A stretch of DNA of 64,000 nt. It comes from Candidatus Nanoarchaeia archaeon (GTDB lineage Archaea; Nanobdellota; Nanobdellia; Woesearchaeales; SKIA01). The number at the start of each line of letters is the position of its first letter. Position 1 is the first letter of the stretch. Where the stretch lies: NCBI GenBank assembly GCA_028279685.1, contig JANQNG010000016.1:56999-120998 (forward strand), given 5' to 3'. A program made the translations under genes and the position numbers. Shown one piece after another: positions 14,200 through 22,638 of this stretch. A model generated the notes under the pieces. It searched no databases. It had not been told where the DNA came from and was given only the letters and a program-made list of their open reading frames with translations.

Positions 14200-15192
14200 C
14201 TAACTAACTATTCCTTTCAGCGCAAGATAAACAACATAAATAATAAACAATGCATAAATTCCAAGCATCATCCATGCGTGCTTTTTATCTAATCTATAAT
14301 TCTTCCCTAAGAATAAGTATACTGCAATTGCCGATACTAACAATCCAACAACTAGTTCAATTCTTGTAAAGGTAATTGCTACTTTACCTACGAATAATGC
14401 CATGATTAGCACAGGAATACTCAATCCGATTAGAATATCAAAGATGTTCGATCCAAAAACATTCGAAGCGGCAGCATCAATATTTCCTTTTTTTGCATTC
14501 GCTATCGAAATCACCATATCAGGTACTGATGTTGCTGCAGCAATCACAGTAAAACTAATCACTAGAGGAGGTATGTTGAGTGCATACGCTAATCCTATTG
14601 CACTTTCTGTCAAATAATACGATCCTATTGCCATAAAAGCCACAGTGAATATTACGCCTAGTATGGTTTTGCCTAATTTGATCTTTTTTCCAACTTTGTG
14701 TTTCTCTTGGAACTTCTTTGTGTCTTTTACCACAACCAATCCGTAAATCACATAGACTAAAATAAAAATAAGAGGAATAAGAATACTCCAATTCTTAGAG
14801 AAAAGCAATGCACCAAGCAGCATCGCAACTGAAATAATATAGAACACATCATCACGTTTTTCAACCTCTTTACTTACTTTGAAAATAGCAGGACTGATCA
14901 ATACACAAATCGCAGGAATAATAAGAAGATTAAATAATGCAGATCCTGTTATAGTACCTATACCAACATCAAATCGATGAAAAAAAATTACTGAGAATAA
15001 TGCAATCATAAGCTCAGGCATGCTGCTTGATATCGCATCAAAAGTCACTCCTTTCACTGATTTAGGCAATCGAAGATAATCTCCGAGATTAGAAGAATAT
15101 ACTGAAAATTTTCCCCCTGTATAATAAATTACTAAACTTGTTAAAAGAATAATTCCAACATCAAATGCTATATTCATACTTGCCATAAGCAT
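14200..15192 (-). CDS. calcium/sodium antiporter-type cation exchanger (CaCA family)
   Basis: A 330-residue membrane protein with about ten helices in two inverted halves. The two alpha repeats are visible: GVTFDAISSSMPELMIALFS followed by GTITGSALFNLL, and AAATSVPDMVISIANAKKG followed by NVFGSNIFDILIGL. The ion-coordinating Glu of the first repeat is present; the second repeat has Asp at the equivalent place. Length and topology fit prokaryotic Ca2+/Na+ or Ca2+/H+ exchangers. The exchanged ion cannot be read from the sequence. It is a single gene between tRNA-Ala and glmS. Confidence 0.87.
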   Translation of the reverse strand: MLMASMNIAFDVGIILLTSLVIYYTGGKFSVYSSNLGDYLRLPKSVKGVTFDAISSSMPELMIALFSVIFFHRFDVGIGTITGSALFNLLIIPAICVLISPAIFKVSKEVEKRDDVFYIISVAMLLGALLFSKNWSILIPLIFILVYVIYGLVVVKDTKKFQEKHKVGKKIKLGKTILGVIFTVAFMAIGSYYLTESAIGLAYALNIPPLVISFTVIAAATSVPDMVISIANAKKGNIDAAASNVFGSNIFDILIGLSIPVLIMALFVGKVAITFTRIELVVGLLVSAIAVYLFLGKNYRLDKKHAWMMLGIYALFIIYVVYLALKGIVS

Positions 15193-15273
15193 ACTGTCCT
15201 AAAAAACCTTTGTATTCACTCTTGGATAGATGATCGATAAGTATATATATTATCTTTTCAGAAAAATCATGCG

Positions 15274-17094
15274 ATGTGCGGCATTATAGGATATATAGGA
15301 AATGGAAGCGTTATTGACGTCCTTCTAAGAGGTCTTGCTAGGTTGGAGTATCGTGGTTACGACAGCGCAGGACTTACTGTCTTGGAAAAGAAGCTAACAA
15401 CAGTGAAAGCTGTGGGCAAAATCAGCAACCTCAAAGAAAAAATAAAGAAACAACATTTTAAAGATATCTCAATAGGAATTGCGCATACACGATGGGCCAC
15501 GAACGGAGAACCTAACGAAACAAACGCACACCCCCATACAAGTAACGATAATACTATTTCTGTTATACATAACGGCATTATTGAAAATAAAGAAGTACTT
15601 AGAGAAGAGCTTATCAAAAAAGGGTTCACGTTCAAGACAGATACTGATACTGAGGTAATTCCTGTGCTCATAGAACATTATTTGAAACATAGTAAAGATT
15701 TCGAAGAAGCATTAATTAAAACAACCATGAAACTCAAAGGAGCTTATGGTATTGTAGCAATGCATGAAGGAGAAGAGAAATTATATTGTGCAAAACTAGG
15801 TAGCCCTTTATGCATAGGCATTAGTAATAATACGCGCTTTGTCGCATCGGAGCCAAGCGCATTCGTTGAGCACACTAATAAAGTGATCAATCTTGATGAT
15901 CATGAAATCGCGATTGTTCATAGCAAAGGAGAAACCATTAAAAAAATCAAACCTGCTAACGGAGAAGCTATTTCTGCAAAGAAAACGGTTGTTGAAGTTC
16001 CTTTTGATATTGAAGATGTAAAAAAAGGAAAATATGCACACTTTATGCTTAAAGAAATTCATGAACAACCGCAAGCAATACAGAATACTATCGGAGGAAA
16101 AATAAGAAACATCGACAATATCCAAATTGAGATTCCTTCCCCACTACAATCAGTAAATTTTCTTGCCTGTGGCACAAGTTGGCATGCTGGTCTTATTGGA
16201 GAGTATATTATTGAAAATTACGTCGGCACTCCCGTTGATGTTGAATACGCATCAGAATATATTAACAAAAAATGTTTACTTTCCAAGCAAGATGTTGCCA
16301 TTGCTATTTCTCAATCTGGAGAAACAGCAGATACAAGAGAAGCATTGAAGAAAGCTATTGCAAAAAAAGCAAGCATCGCAGGCATTGTAAACGTTGTAGG
16401 ATCACAAATTGCTCGATTGGCAGGAAAAGGTATGTATTTGCATGCAGGTCCTGAGATAGGAGTAGCGTCAACGAAAGCTTTTACCTGTCAAGTTGCTGCA
16501 TTAAATTTATTGAGCGCAAAATTAAGCAATGATCAAGCATATCGAAAAAAAATTACTTCTTCTCTAAAGAAAGTACCTGCTGCTATTAAACTATTACTTG
16601 ATGATGATGCTTTCCACAACACTATTAAAAAAATAGCCAATACTTTCTCTGAAGCGAATAATGCGTTATATTTAGGCAGAGGTATTGATTTCCCTGTTGC
16701 TTTAGAAGGTGCTTTGAAATTAAAAGAGATTTCATATATTCATGCAGAAGGCTATCCTGCTGGAGAAATGAAGCATGGCCCTATTGCCTTAATTGACGAA
16801 AATATGCCTGTGTTTTTTGTTGTTGGTACAGGGAAAGGCAATTACGAGAAGGTATTATCGAACATGGAAGAAGTGAAGTCACGAAAAGGTCGCATTATCA
16901 CTATAAGTGATCATAAAGACAAACAAATCGAGAAACTCTCTGAGTTTACCATTTATGTTCCTCACATTGCTGACACTGTTTCTCCTATTATCAAAGCATT
17001 GCCTTTGCAGTTGATAGCCTATCATATCGCTGTCAACAAAGGATTAGATCCTGATAAGCCAAGAAATTTAGCCAAGTCAGTTACTGTAGAATAA
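15274..17094 (+). CDS. glmS: glutamine-fructose-6-phosphate aminotransferase (isomerizing)
   Basis: GlmS makes glucosamine-6-phosphate from fructose-6-phosphate and glutamine, the first step toward UDP-GlcNAc. It is full length at 606 residues. The catalytic Cys2 starts the glutaminase domain (MCGIIGYIGNG), with HTRWATNGEPNETNAHPH and HNGIIEN. Two SIS domains follow (FLACGTSWHAG; IAISQSGETADT; the KEISYIHAEGYPAGEMKHGP loop) and the tail ends DPDKPRNLAKSVTVE. The start is 27 bp after GTATATATATT. GlmM follows after 163 bp, an interval that holds one dispersed element. No glmS ribozyme-like structure is seen upstream. Confidence 0.97.
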   Translation: MCGIIGYIGNGSVIDVLLRGLARLEYRGYDSAGLTVLEKKLTTVKAVGKISNLKEKIKKQHFKDISIGIAHTRWATNGEPNETNAHPHTSNDNTISVIHNGIIENKEVLREELIKKGFTFKTDTDTEVIPVLIEHYLKHSKDFEEALIKTTMKLKGAYGIVAMHEGEEKLYCAKLGSPLCIGISNNTRFVASEPSAFVEHTNKVINLDDHEIAIVHSKGETIKKIKPANGEAISAKKTVVEVPFDIEDVKKGKYAHFMLKEIHEQPQAIQNTIGGKIRNIDNIQIEIPSPLQSVNFLACGTSWHAGLIGEYIIENYVGTPVDVEYASEYINKKCLLSKQDVAIAISQSGETADTREALKKAIAKKASIAGIVNVVGSQIARLAGKGMYLHAGPEIGVASTKAFTCQVAALNLLSAKLSNDQAYRKKITSSLKKVPAAIKLLLDDDAFHNTIKKIANTFSEANNALYLGRGIDFPVALEGALKLKEISYIHAEGYPAGEMKHGPIALIDENMPVFFVVGTGKGNYEKVLSNMEEVKSRKGRIITISDHKDKQIEKLSEFTIYVPHIADTVSPIIKALPLQLIAYHIAVNKGLDPDKPRNLAKSVTVE

Positions 17095-17193
17095 GCAATG
17101 CCTCCTTGCGTAGTACTCTAAATACATATAGAATTGTTATAATCTCAGATTTCTTATCAGATTATGGAAGCGACACGGAGCGAGGCATTGCTT
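17093..17193. repeat. dispersed intergenic element, copy 1 (101 bp)
   Basis: Outer arms AAGCAATGCCTC and GAGGCATTGCTT are perfect 12-bp inverted repeats. Inside lie box A (CTTGCGTAGTACTCT) and box B (GAAGCGACACGGAGC), plus an inner hairpin ATAATCT/AGATTAT. The same boxes recur at 39722, 39829 (reverse), 53156, 63934 and partly at 13950, with different but still complementary arms. It fills the glmS-glmM gap. Confidence 0.75.
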
Positions 17194-17257
17194 TATACTT
17201 CTAGCTAAGAGTGTGACAGCGGAATAATTTTTTAAAGTAGGCTTCCTTGCCCATAGT

Positions 17258-18679
17258 ATGCTTGTCGAGTCATTTTCGGGAATACGAGGATTAGCTGAAG
17301 AAGATCTTACAGAAGAGCTTATTAAAAACTATTCATTGGCTTTTGCAGAGTATATTAAGAAGCAATCAATACATCCAAAAATAATCATAGGTATGGATAC
17401 ACGACCTTCTGGCTCAAGAATCAAAAAGCAAATGATTGATATGATTCTATCACAAGGTATTGATGTTATTGATGTCGGCGTTAATGCAACTCCTACTATT
17501 GAACATGGTGTACGGATCTATAATGCAGCAGGAGGTATTATTATTACTGCTTCGCATAATGAACCTGAATACAACGGATTCAAATTCCTGAGTAAAACAG
17601 GAGGTGTTGTTTCATCAGAAGACGCAAACACCATTATTGAGACTGCTCAATCAAACCCCCAACCAAAAGTATCTGAGAAAGGAACCTTAACAGTCAACGA
17701 AGAGTTCATCAGAAAAGCATATTTTGAATTTGTTTTCGATTTACTAGGTCCTGACACGATAAAAAATATTAAGAAGCACAATCTGAAAGTCATTGTTGAT
17801 CCAAATGGTGGTGCTGCCGCAACACACATTGAAGATATTTTGAAGAAATTAGGTGTCACAGTGATTACCGCCAATATGGAGTTGGGTGTATTCAATAGAA
17901 AAGTGGAACCTAATGCTGAATCACTGCAATATCTTTCAGGCATGCTTGGCGAGGAGTTTGCTGATCTTGCTGCTGGTTTTGATTGCGATGCAGATCGTGT
18001 AGAGATTGTCATACCTCCAAGCAATTTTGCAAATGAATTTGGTATTGTTGTCTCAGGACAATATCTTCTTGCGCTACTTGCAGATACTACCTTAAACAAA
18101 CACAAAGGAAAACCTATAGTTGTAAACGATGCAACATCTTATGTGGTCAAAGATGTCGCTACAAAACATGGTTCTGATATGGTTGAAGTTGAGGTAGGAG
18201 AAACAAATGTTGTTCGAGAGATGAAAAAACTCAATGCGCCTATTGGCGGAGAAGGTAGCTCTTCTGGAGGTATTTTTCCTCCGGCAGAATGCAGAGATGG
18301 TACATTGACTTTGATCATGCTTTTGAAACTTATTGCAGAAACAGGCAATACGTTAGAGGATCTTTTGAAAACGCTGCCTCGATATCATGATTTCAGAACA
18401 AAAGTTAAATGTGAAGCACGCCATCAGACTGCTGTGAGAACAAAAATGAAGCAAGCATTAGCTGAGGAATTCACCATTAAAGAAACAGGCGGTTCTGATG
18501 GTGGCTTAAAAGCAATTGCTGATGACGGCTCTTGGCTTTGGATGAGAGCATCAAAAACAGAACCTGGTATTTTTAGAATTCATTCAGACTCCAAAGATAG
18601 AGAAAAAGGAAAAGCATTATTAGAGACAGGAGTGAAACTCTTTCAAAAAATAGTAGGTGAAATAAAAGAAGAAGAATAA
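17258..18679 (+). CDS. glmM: phosphoglucosamine/phosphomannomutase family protein
   Basis: An alpha-D-phosphohexomutase, probably converting glucosamine-6-P to glucosamine-1-P given its place after glmS. The phosphoserine loop is TASHNEPEYNGFKF, the metal loop is FDCDADRVEIV, the sugar-specificity loop is GGEGSSSGGIFPP and the C-terminal phosphate site is FRIHSDSKDREK. At 473 residues it has all four domains. The ATG lies 25 bp after TTTTTTAAAG, so it has its own promoter. Mannose-specific activity cannot be excluded from sequence, since archaeal members are often bifunctional. Confidence 0.9.
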   Translation: MLVESFSGIRGLAEEDLTEELIKNYSLAFAEYIKKQSIHPKIIIGMDTRPSGSRIKKQMIDMILSQGIDVIDVGVNATPTIEHGVRIYNAAGGIIITASHNEPEYNGFKFLSKTGGVVSSEDANTIIETAQSNPQPKVSEKGTLTVNEEFIRKAYFEFVFDLLGPDTIKNIKKHNLKVIVDPNGGAAATHIEDILKKLGVTVITANMELGVFNRKVEPNAESLQYLSGMLGEEFADLAAGFDCDADRVEIVIPPSNFANEFGIVVSGQYLLALLADTTLNKHKGKPIVVNDATSYVVKDVATKHGSDMVEVEVGETNVVREMKKLNAPIGGEGSSSGGIFPPAECRDGTLTLIMLLKLIAETGNTLEDLLKTLPRYHDFRTKVKCEARHQTAVRTKMKQALAEEFTIKETGGSDGGLKAIADDGSWLWMRASKTEPGIFRIHSDSKDREKGKALLETGVKLFQKIVGEIKEEE

Positions 18680-18700
18680 CGTATTCTTCATGTAATCTTT

Positions 18701-19126
18701 CTAAACCCTGTCTGATGGAGGGTAATTAAGATATCTGGTGTGTCCCTCTATTGCTCGTAACGTCGCATAAACTTCAATTTCTTTTGGGGGTAAATATTTT
18801 ATATCTCCCTCTTTATATAAACAAATACATTTTGTTTCATCATTATCTTGAACGAATCCTAAAACATAAACTTTCGGCTGAAGATAATCCATCTCCATCT
18901 CATCTCCATCCAAGTAATGCAGTCTTCCGAATTTAATCATTTCCGGAGCAGGATAGCTCGGAGCTTCTACTTCTTCAATATCCAGAAGTTCATATGGTGT
19001 GTTGTGCTGTTCAAGAAAATTCTTGCACATCTCTTGCCTTGCTGGCAATCCTCCTCTTTCCCGACTAAGAAATGTATATAGTAATCCAGGAATTATCCTT
19101 TCTATTATTTTCTCCATCTCTTCCAT
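18701..19126 (-). CDS. hypothetical acidic protein
   Basis: A 141-residue soluble, acidic protein (MEEMEKIIERIIPGLLYTFL...), convergent with glmM. It has paired tyrosine- and acid-rich stretches (YLDGDEMEMDYLQPKVYVLG) but no motif I can name. Codon use and base composition match the neighbours. No operon partner. Confidence 0.65.
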   Translation of the reverse strand: MEEMEKIIERIIPGLLYTFLSRERGGLPARQEMCKNFLEQHNTPYELLDIEEVEAPSYPAPEMIKFGRLHYLDGDEMEMDYLQPKVYVLGFVQDNDETKCICLYKEGDIKYLPPKEIEVYATLRAIEGHTRYLNYPPSDRV

Positions 19127-19221
19127 AACAACAGAATATTTATGTTAATTATATGCCTTTCGGTCGAGCTAGCATACTCTATAATAGCTAACTTTAAATA
19201 TGATGGCATCGATGACTCTGT

Positions 19222-19947
19222 ATGAGAAGTATTGCTCTCTTCCTGTTCATTATTTTTTTGGTTTCTCTTGTAGGTTGTGTTAGCATGGAAGAACCTCAGA
19301 AAGTAGAAGAGGAAATAGAAGCTCCTGTTCAGAAAACACTAGATCCAGATTTGCAGGAACATACTTTTGTTGAAGAAGAAAAAGTAACAGAAGAACCTCT
19401 TTGCGATAGTTCAGATCCTCCTATTCGCTACCAGAACTGCATACAAGATGCTGCTGTACAAGAAAATGATTACACACTTTGTAATGTTCTGGAAGACAAA
19501 GAAGAATGTTACACGTATTACGCAGAAACCGCAAACGATAAAACTGTTTGTGCTTCCATAACAGATCGTTCTGAAAAAGATTCTTGTTATTCCAAATACG
19601 GCAGGAAGTATAATGATATTGATGCATGCTTGAGTGCAAGTAGCGCTATCAGTAAAGATTCTTGTATCCATAGTGTTGCCAGAGCAACAAACAATATACA
19701 ATACTGTTTCCAAATAGTAGAAGACTCAAATATTGGTGGCTGTCTTGCAGTTGTATCTTATGCATTAAATGATCTTTCTTTCTGCGACAATGCAGATATA
19801 TCAAGCAATGCTCTTGACAATTGCTATCATCGTCTCGGAATGCTTACAAAAGACTCAAGCTGGTGCGACAAAATAGACGATTCAAACCCGATGAGTAGAA
19901 ATTTTGCTCAAAGCTGTCATTCTACTGTCCAAGCAGTAAGCTCGTAA
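19222..19947 (+). CDS. cysteine-rich repeat lipoprotein
   Basis: A 241-residue exported protein with a signal peptide and lipobox (LVSLVGC, Cys about 19). After an acidic linker come roughly six repeats of about 25 residues, each with a pair of cysteines (for example TLCNVLEDKEECYTYYAETAN, then TVCASITDRSEKDSCYSK). Such paired-Cys helical repeats resemble those found in surface proteins of related archaea. The cysteines probably form disulfides outside the cell. The promoter TTTAAATA lies 26 bp upstream. A shorter protein of similar build follows at 21248, so the two may work together. Confidence 0.72.
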   Translation: MRSIALFLFIIFLVSLVGCVSMEEPQKVEEEIEAPVQKTLDPDLQEHTFVEEEKVTEEPLCDSSDPPIRYQNCIQDAAVQENDYTLCNVLEDKEECYTYYAETANDKTVCASITDRSEKDSCYSKYGRKYNDIDACLSASSAISKDSCIHSVARATNNIQYCFQIVEDSNIGGCLAVVSYALNDLSFCDNADISSNALDNCYHRLGMLTKDSSWCDKIDDSNPMSRNFAQSCHSTVQAVSS

Positions 19948-19978
19948 ACCTTAAAAAGAAGTATATTCTACTTTTGTC

Positions 19979-20671
19979 ATGAAAGCCATTATCCTAGCAG
20001 CAGGAAAAGGGGTGCGTATGCGTCCACTGACAGAGAAAACACAAAAAGTATTGCTGCCTATTAACGAAAAACCGTATCTTGAGTACATGATTGATAATCT
20101 TCTTAAAATCGGCATTAATGAATTCATATTCGTTGTTGGTTACAAAAAAGGGCAAATCGAGCGCTTTGTAAAGAATAAAGGCATCAACGCAACACTTGTT
20201 GAACAGGAAAAGCAGTTAGGTACTGGTCATGCTGTAGGGTTGTGCATGCCTTATGTCGACGATGAGTTCTTTCTTTTCATGGGTGATGATCATACATCAA
20301 TCAATGATTTGAAAGCATTGATCAATAAGGCAAAAGAAAAACCTGATATGAATATCATCGGAGGAATGGAACATGATGAACCTGAACGTTTTGGTGTCTT
20401 CAAAATCGACGATGAAAAGTTTTTAGGTATTGAAGAAAAACCTGAAATACCTCCTTCAAAGATTATTAATTGCGCTGTATACAAATTCAACAGTAGCGAT
20501 ATATTTCCTGAGATTGCAAAGTTAAATCCATCTGAGAGGGGAGAGCTTGAAATAACTGATGCTATTACAGCCCTGGCTGATCAAGGAAAGATGACATACA
20601 TTATCCTCAGAGATTGGTTTACTTTAGGTAAGCCAGAAGATATTTCTGATGCGGAGATGAGATTAGAATGA
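19979..20671 (+). CDS. sugar-1-phosphate nucleotidyltransferase (GlmU N-domain-like)
   Basis: A 230-residue single-domain nucleotidyltransferase. It has the signature AAGKGVRMRPLTEKTQKVLLPI, the KPYLEYMIDNLL segment, GTGHAVG for substrate binding and FLFMGDDH with the metal-binding Asp. It lacks the left-handed beta-helix acetyltransferase domain of full GlmU. With glmS and glmM nearby, UTP:GlcNAc-1-P uridylyltransfer is the likely job; glucose-1-P would be the alternative. It overlaps the downstream Nudix gene by 4 bp. Confidence 0.85.
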   Translation: MKAIILAAGKGVRMRPLTEKTQKVLLPINEKPYLEYMIDNLLKIGINEFIFVVGYKKGQIERFVKNKGINATLVEQEKQLGTGHAVGLCMPYVDDEFFLFMGDDHTSINDLKALINKAKEKPDMNIIGGMEHDEPERFGVFKIDDEKFLGIEEKPEIPPSKIINCAVYKFNSSDIFPEIAKLNPSERGELEITDAITALADQGKMTYIILRDWFTLGKPEDISDAEMRLE

Positions 20672-21213
20672 AAAACGGACCTTGGATTATTAAAGAAAGA
20701 AAAATTATCAATAAGAATCCTTGGAGCGAAATGATTGTGGACAACGTCATAAGACCTGATGGTAAAGAAGGAGAATATGCATTCATAAAAGTTCCTGATG
20801 GTGTTACCATTCTTCCTTTGGATGACGATGGCAATGTTTATCTTGGCAGAGAATTCTTTTATCCTCTAGAAACATATCTTATTAACACACCTACTGGTGC
20901 AAGAAACAAAGGAGAGGATGCATTAACCGCTGCCAAGCGAGAGCTTCTCGAAGAACAAGGTATAGAAGCAGAAGAATGGATTAATTTAGGAAAATACCAG
21001 CACTTTAGCGCAATGACAAAGTGTCAAAACACGCTTTTCCTCGCAAGAAAGCTGACATTCAAAAAACACCATAGAGAATCTGTCGAAACCATTGAGAGCT
21101 TGAAAATGACGTTTGAAGAAGCAATCGAAAAAGTTGAGAAAGGCGAAATTATCGATGGAGAATCTATTGCCGTTATTCTAAAAACAAAGCTTTATTTGGA
21201 TAAAAACAAATAG
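20668..21213 (+). CDS. Nudix hydrolase (ADP-ribose/nucleotide-sugar pyrophosphatase type)
   Basis: A 181-residue Nudix protein with a complete box (GEDALTAAKRELLEEQGI preceded by the G of GARNKG). It has the N-terminal strand pattern (IIKERKIINKNPWSEMIVDNV) typical of NudF-type ADP-sugar pyrophosphatases. It is translationally coupled to the sugar nucleotidyltransferase through an ATGA overlap, so it may trim nucleotide-sugar side products. The exact substrate is not readable from sequence. Confidence 0.87.
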   Translation: MKNGPWIIKERKIINKNPWSEMIVDNVIRPDGKEGEYAFIKVPDGVTILPLDDDGNVYLGREFFYPLETYLINTPTGARNKGEDALTAAKRELLEEQGIEAEEWINLGKYQHFSAMTKCQNTLFLARKLTFKKHHRESVETIESLKMTFEEAIEKVEKGEIIDGESIAVILKTKLYLDKNK

Positions 21214-21247
21214 AAAACCTTTTAAGCTCTTATTCCGGAGTATTGCT

Positions 21248-21688
21248 ATGAATTGGACTGCTGCATGTCTATTGCTACTTTGTATGACATCTTGTAGCCT
21301 TTTGGAAATGCCTCATACGGAAATTTCTCTGGAAAAAACTGATGTGCCTCCTGAAGAAGAGAAGTTCTGTGATACAAATCCTTGGTGTTGCGGCATTTAC
21401 AGCGAAGCTGAATCTTATCTCAAAGGGATTAGTAAAAGAGCATTGGAAGAGAGCAACGTCGAGTTATGCTATGAAATTCCTGATGACGAGCCTTTAGCTG
21501 TTTGCCCTGGTACACTTTCTTGGTTTGTCTATAGCAGGGATCTATGTATTTATGAAGCTGCCATTAAAACAGGAGATATTAGCTTATGCGACGAAATTAA
21601 ACGTGAAAATAGAAGCATGATGCCTGGAGAAGAAGGAGGCTTCATCAGACACAACAAAGAAGATTGCGTAGCAGATATTGGTTCTTAG
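21248..21688 (+). CDS. small cysteine-rich lipoprotein
   Basis: A 146-residue exported protein with a short signal peptide and lipobox-like MTSC (about residue 16). At least eight further cysteines lie in pairs (CDTNPWCCG; LCYEIPDDEPLAVC; LCDEIKRE). It resembles the C-rich repeats of 19222-19947 (LC-x-EI pattern), suggesting a common origin. The promoter CTTTTAAGC lies about 25 bp upstream. No enzymatic motif. Confidence 0.68.
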   Translation: MNWTAACLLLLCMTSCSLLEMPHTEISLEKTDVPPEEEKFCDTNPWCCGIYSEAESYLKGISKRALEESNVELCYEIPDDEPLAVCPGTLSWFVYSRDLCIYEAAIKTGDISLCDEIKRENRSMMPGEEGGFIRHNKEDCVADIGS

Positions 21689-22092
21689 AAAATAGCAGGA
21701 TCATCTGATCTGAATGTGTATTCGCCTGGTGTTTTAAGGTTAGAAGGCCATTTTTGCTGTTTTGAAATCGTTTTAGAAACTTGTTTTTTACTCATATCAA
21801 CAACATTATTCATGCTCAAAGCTTTCTTCATGCTAATATTTCCGCAGTTAATGCATGTGAAGTAAGCTCCATATTTGCCATGAGCTAAATCCAAGTATTC
21901 TCTACAGACACACTTCATATCATTCAGAATAGAATCTTTATGCCGCGCACAAACAGGAATCCCTTGATTATTCTGAACAGTGGATTGCTTCCCACAGAAA
22001 GGACATTCGCTTATCTGCGAAACACCATATTGCTTTTTTCGATACATTTTTGGAAGAATAAATTCCTCCTTTATAAGCTTTAAGAATGACAT
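21685..22092 (-). CDS. double zinc-ribbon protein
   Basis: A 135-residue protein with two metal sites. The first is CPFCGKQ...PVCARH and the second is CVCREYLDLAHGKYGAYFTCINCG, which resembles the zinc ribbons at the C-terminus of type IA topoisomerases. The remainder is basic (KKQVSKTISKQQKWPSN), consistent with nucleic-acid binding. No catalytic domain is attached. It is convergent with the lipoprotein gene (4-bp overlap at the ends). Role unknown. Confidence 0.72.
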   Translation of the reverse strand: MSFLKLIKEEFILPKMYRKKQYGVSQISECPFCGKQSTVQNNQGIPVCARHKDSILNDMKCVCREYLDLAHGKYGAYFTCINCGNISMKKALSMNNVVDMSKKQVSKTISKQQKWPSNLKTPGEYTFRSDDPAIF

Positions 22093-22131
22093 ACAAAATG
22101 ATTATAAACACAAATAAATCTCTGAACATTT

Positions 22132-22638
22132 ATGAAATTAGAACTGACTCTACAAAACTCTCTTTGCCAGTACAACGGAAAAACTTTCATTATTCCAGAA
22201 TCTTTGGAAATAAGAAATAATGTAGGATATAGTCGGGGAGTATTTGAAAAAAGAATTTCTCTTTCAAAAGATATGGGATTAGAAATTATTGAAAGACCTT
22301 TTACTTTTAATTGTGTTCACCAAAGTAATTGTATTGGATACAAAGATAGAGATAATCCTTGCGAATATGTTCTAGACGATGATCAACCACAATGGTTATT
22401 TATGAACACAAATACTGGAAATGGAGAAATTTCAATCCAAAGAATGACGCCTTGCATCGCAGACACTGCTTTACTTATAACTGCTATAGAAGAAGGGAAA
22501 CTTAATAAGCATGAGATAGAAACAAAAAATATTGACGCTAAAAAATTTCCTTTTCAATGGGAGTTACGTAGAGATGCTAGTCTAAAAGAGACCACTAGAC
22601 AATTGTACACTGAAATGGTTGAAGAATACAATTCTTAG
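22132..22638 (+). CDS. hypothetical protein
   Basis: A 168-residue soluble protein with four conserved-looking cysteines (FNCVHQSNCIGYKDRDNPC), which could hold a metal. The N-terminus is strand-rich, the C-terminus helical and acidic. A TATA-like ATTATAAAC lies about 27 bp upstream. It ends overlapping the convergent phosphorylase gene by 4 bp. I do not recognise a family. Confidence 0.65.
   Translation: MKLELTLQNSLCQYNGKTFIIPESLEIRNNVGYSRGVFEKRISLSKDMGLEIIERPFTFNCVHQSNCIGYKDRDNPCEYVLDDDQPQWLFMNTNTGNGEISIQRMTPCIADTALLITAIEEGKLNKHEIETKNIDAKKFPFQWELRRDASLKETTRQLYTEMVEEYNS

Noticed and set aside
15193-15273. glmS ribozyme or riboswitch upstream of glmS.
   Set aside because: The 81-bp gap contains only a TATA box and leaderless start, too short for the known ribozyme.
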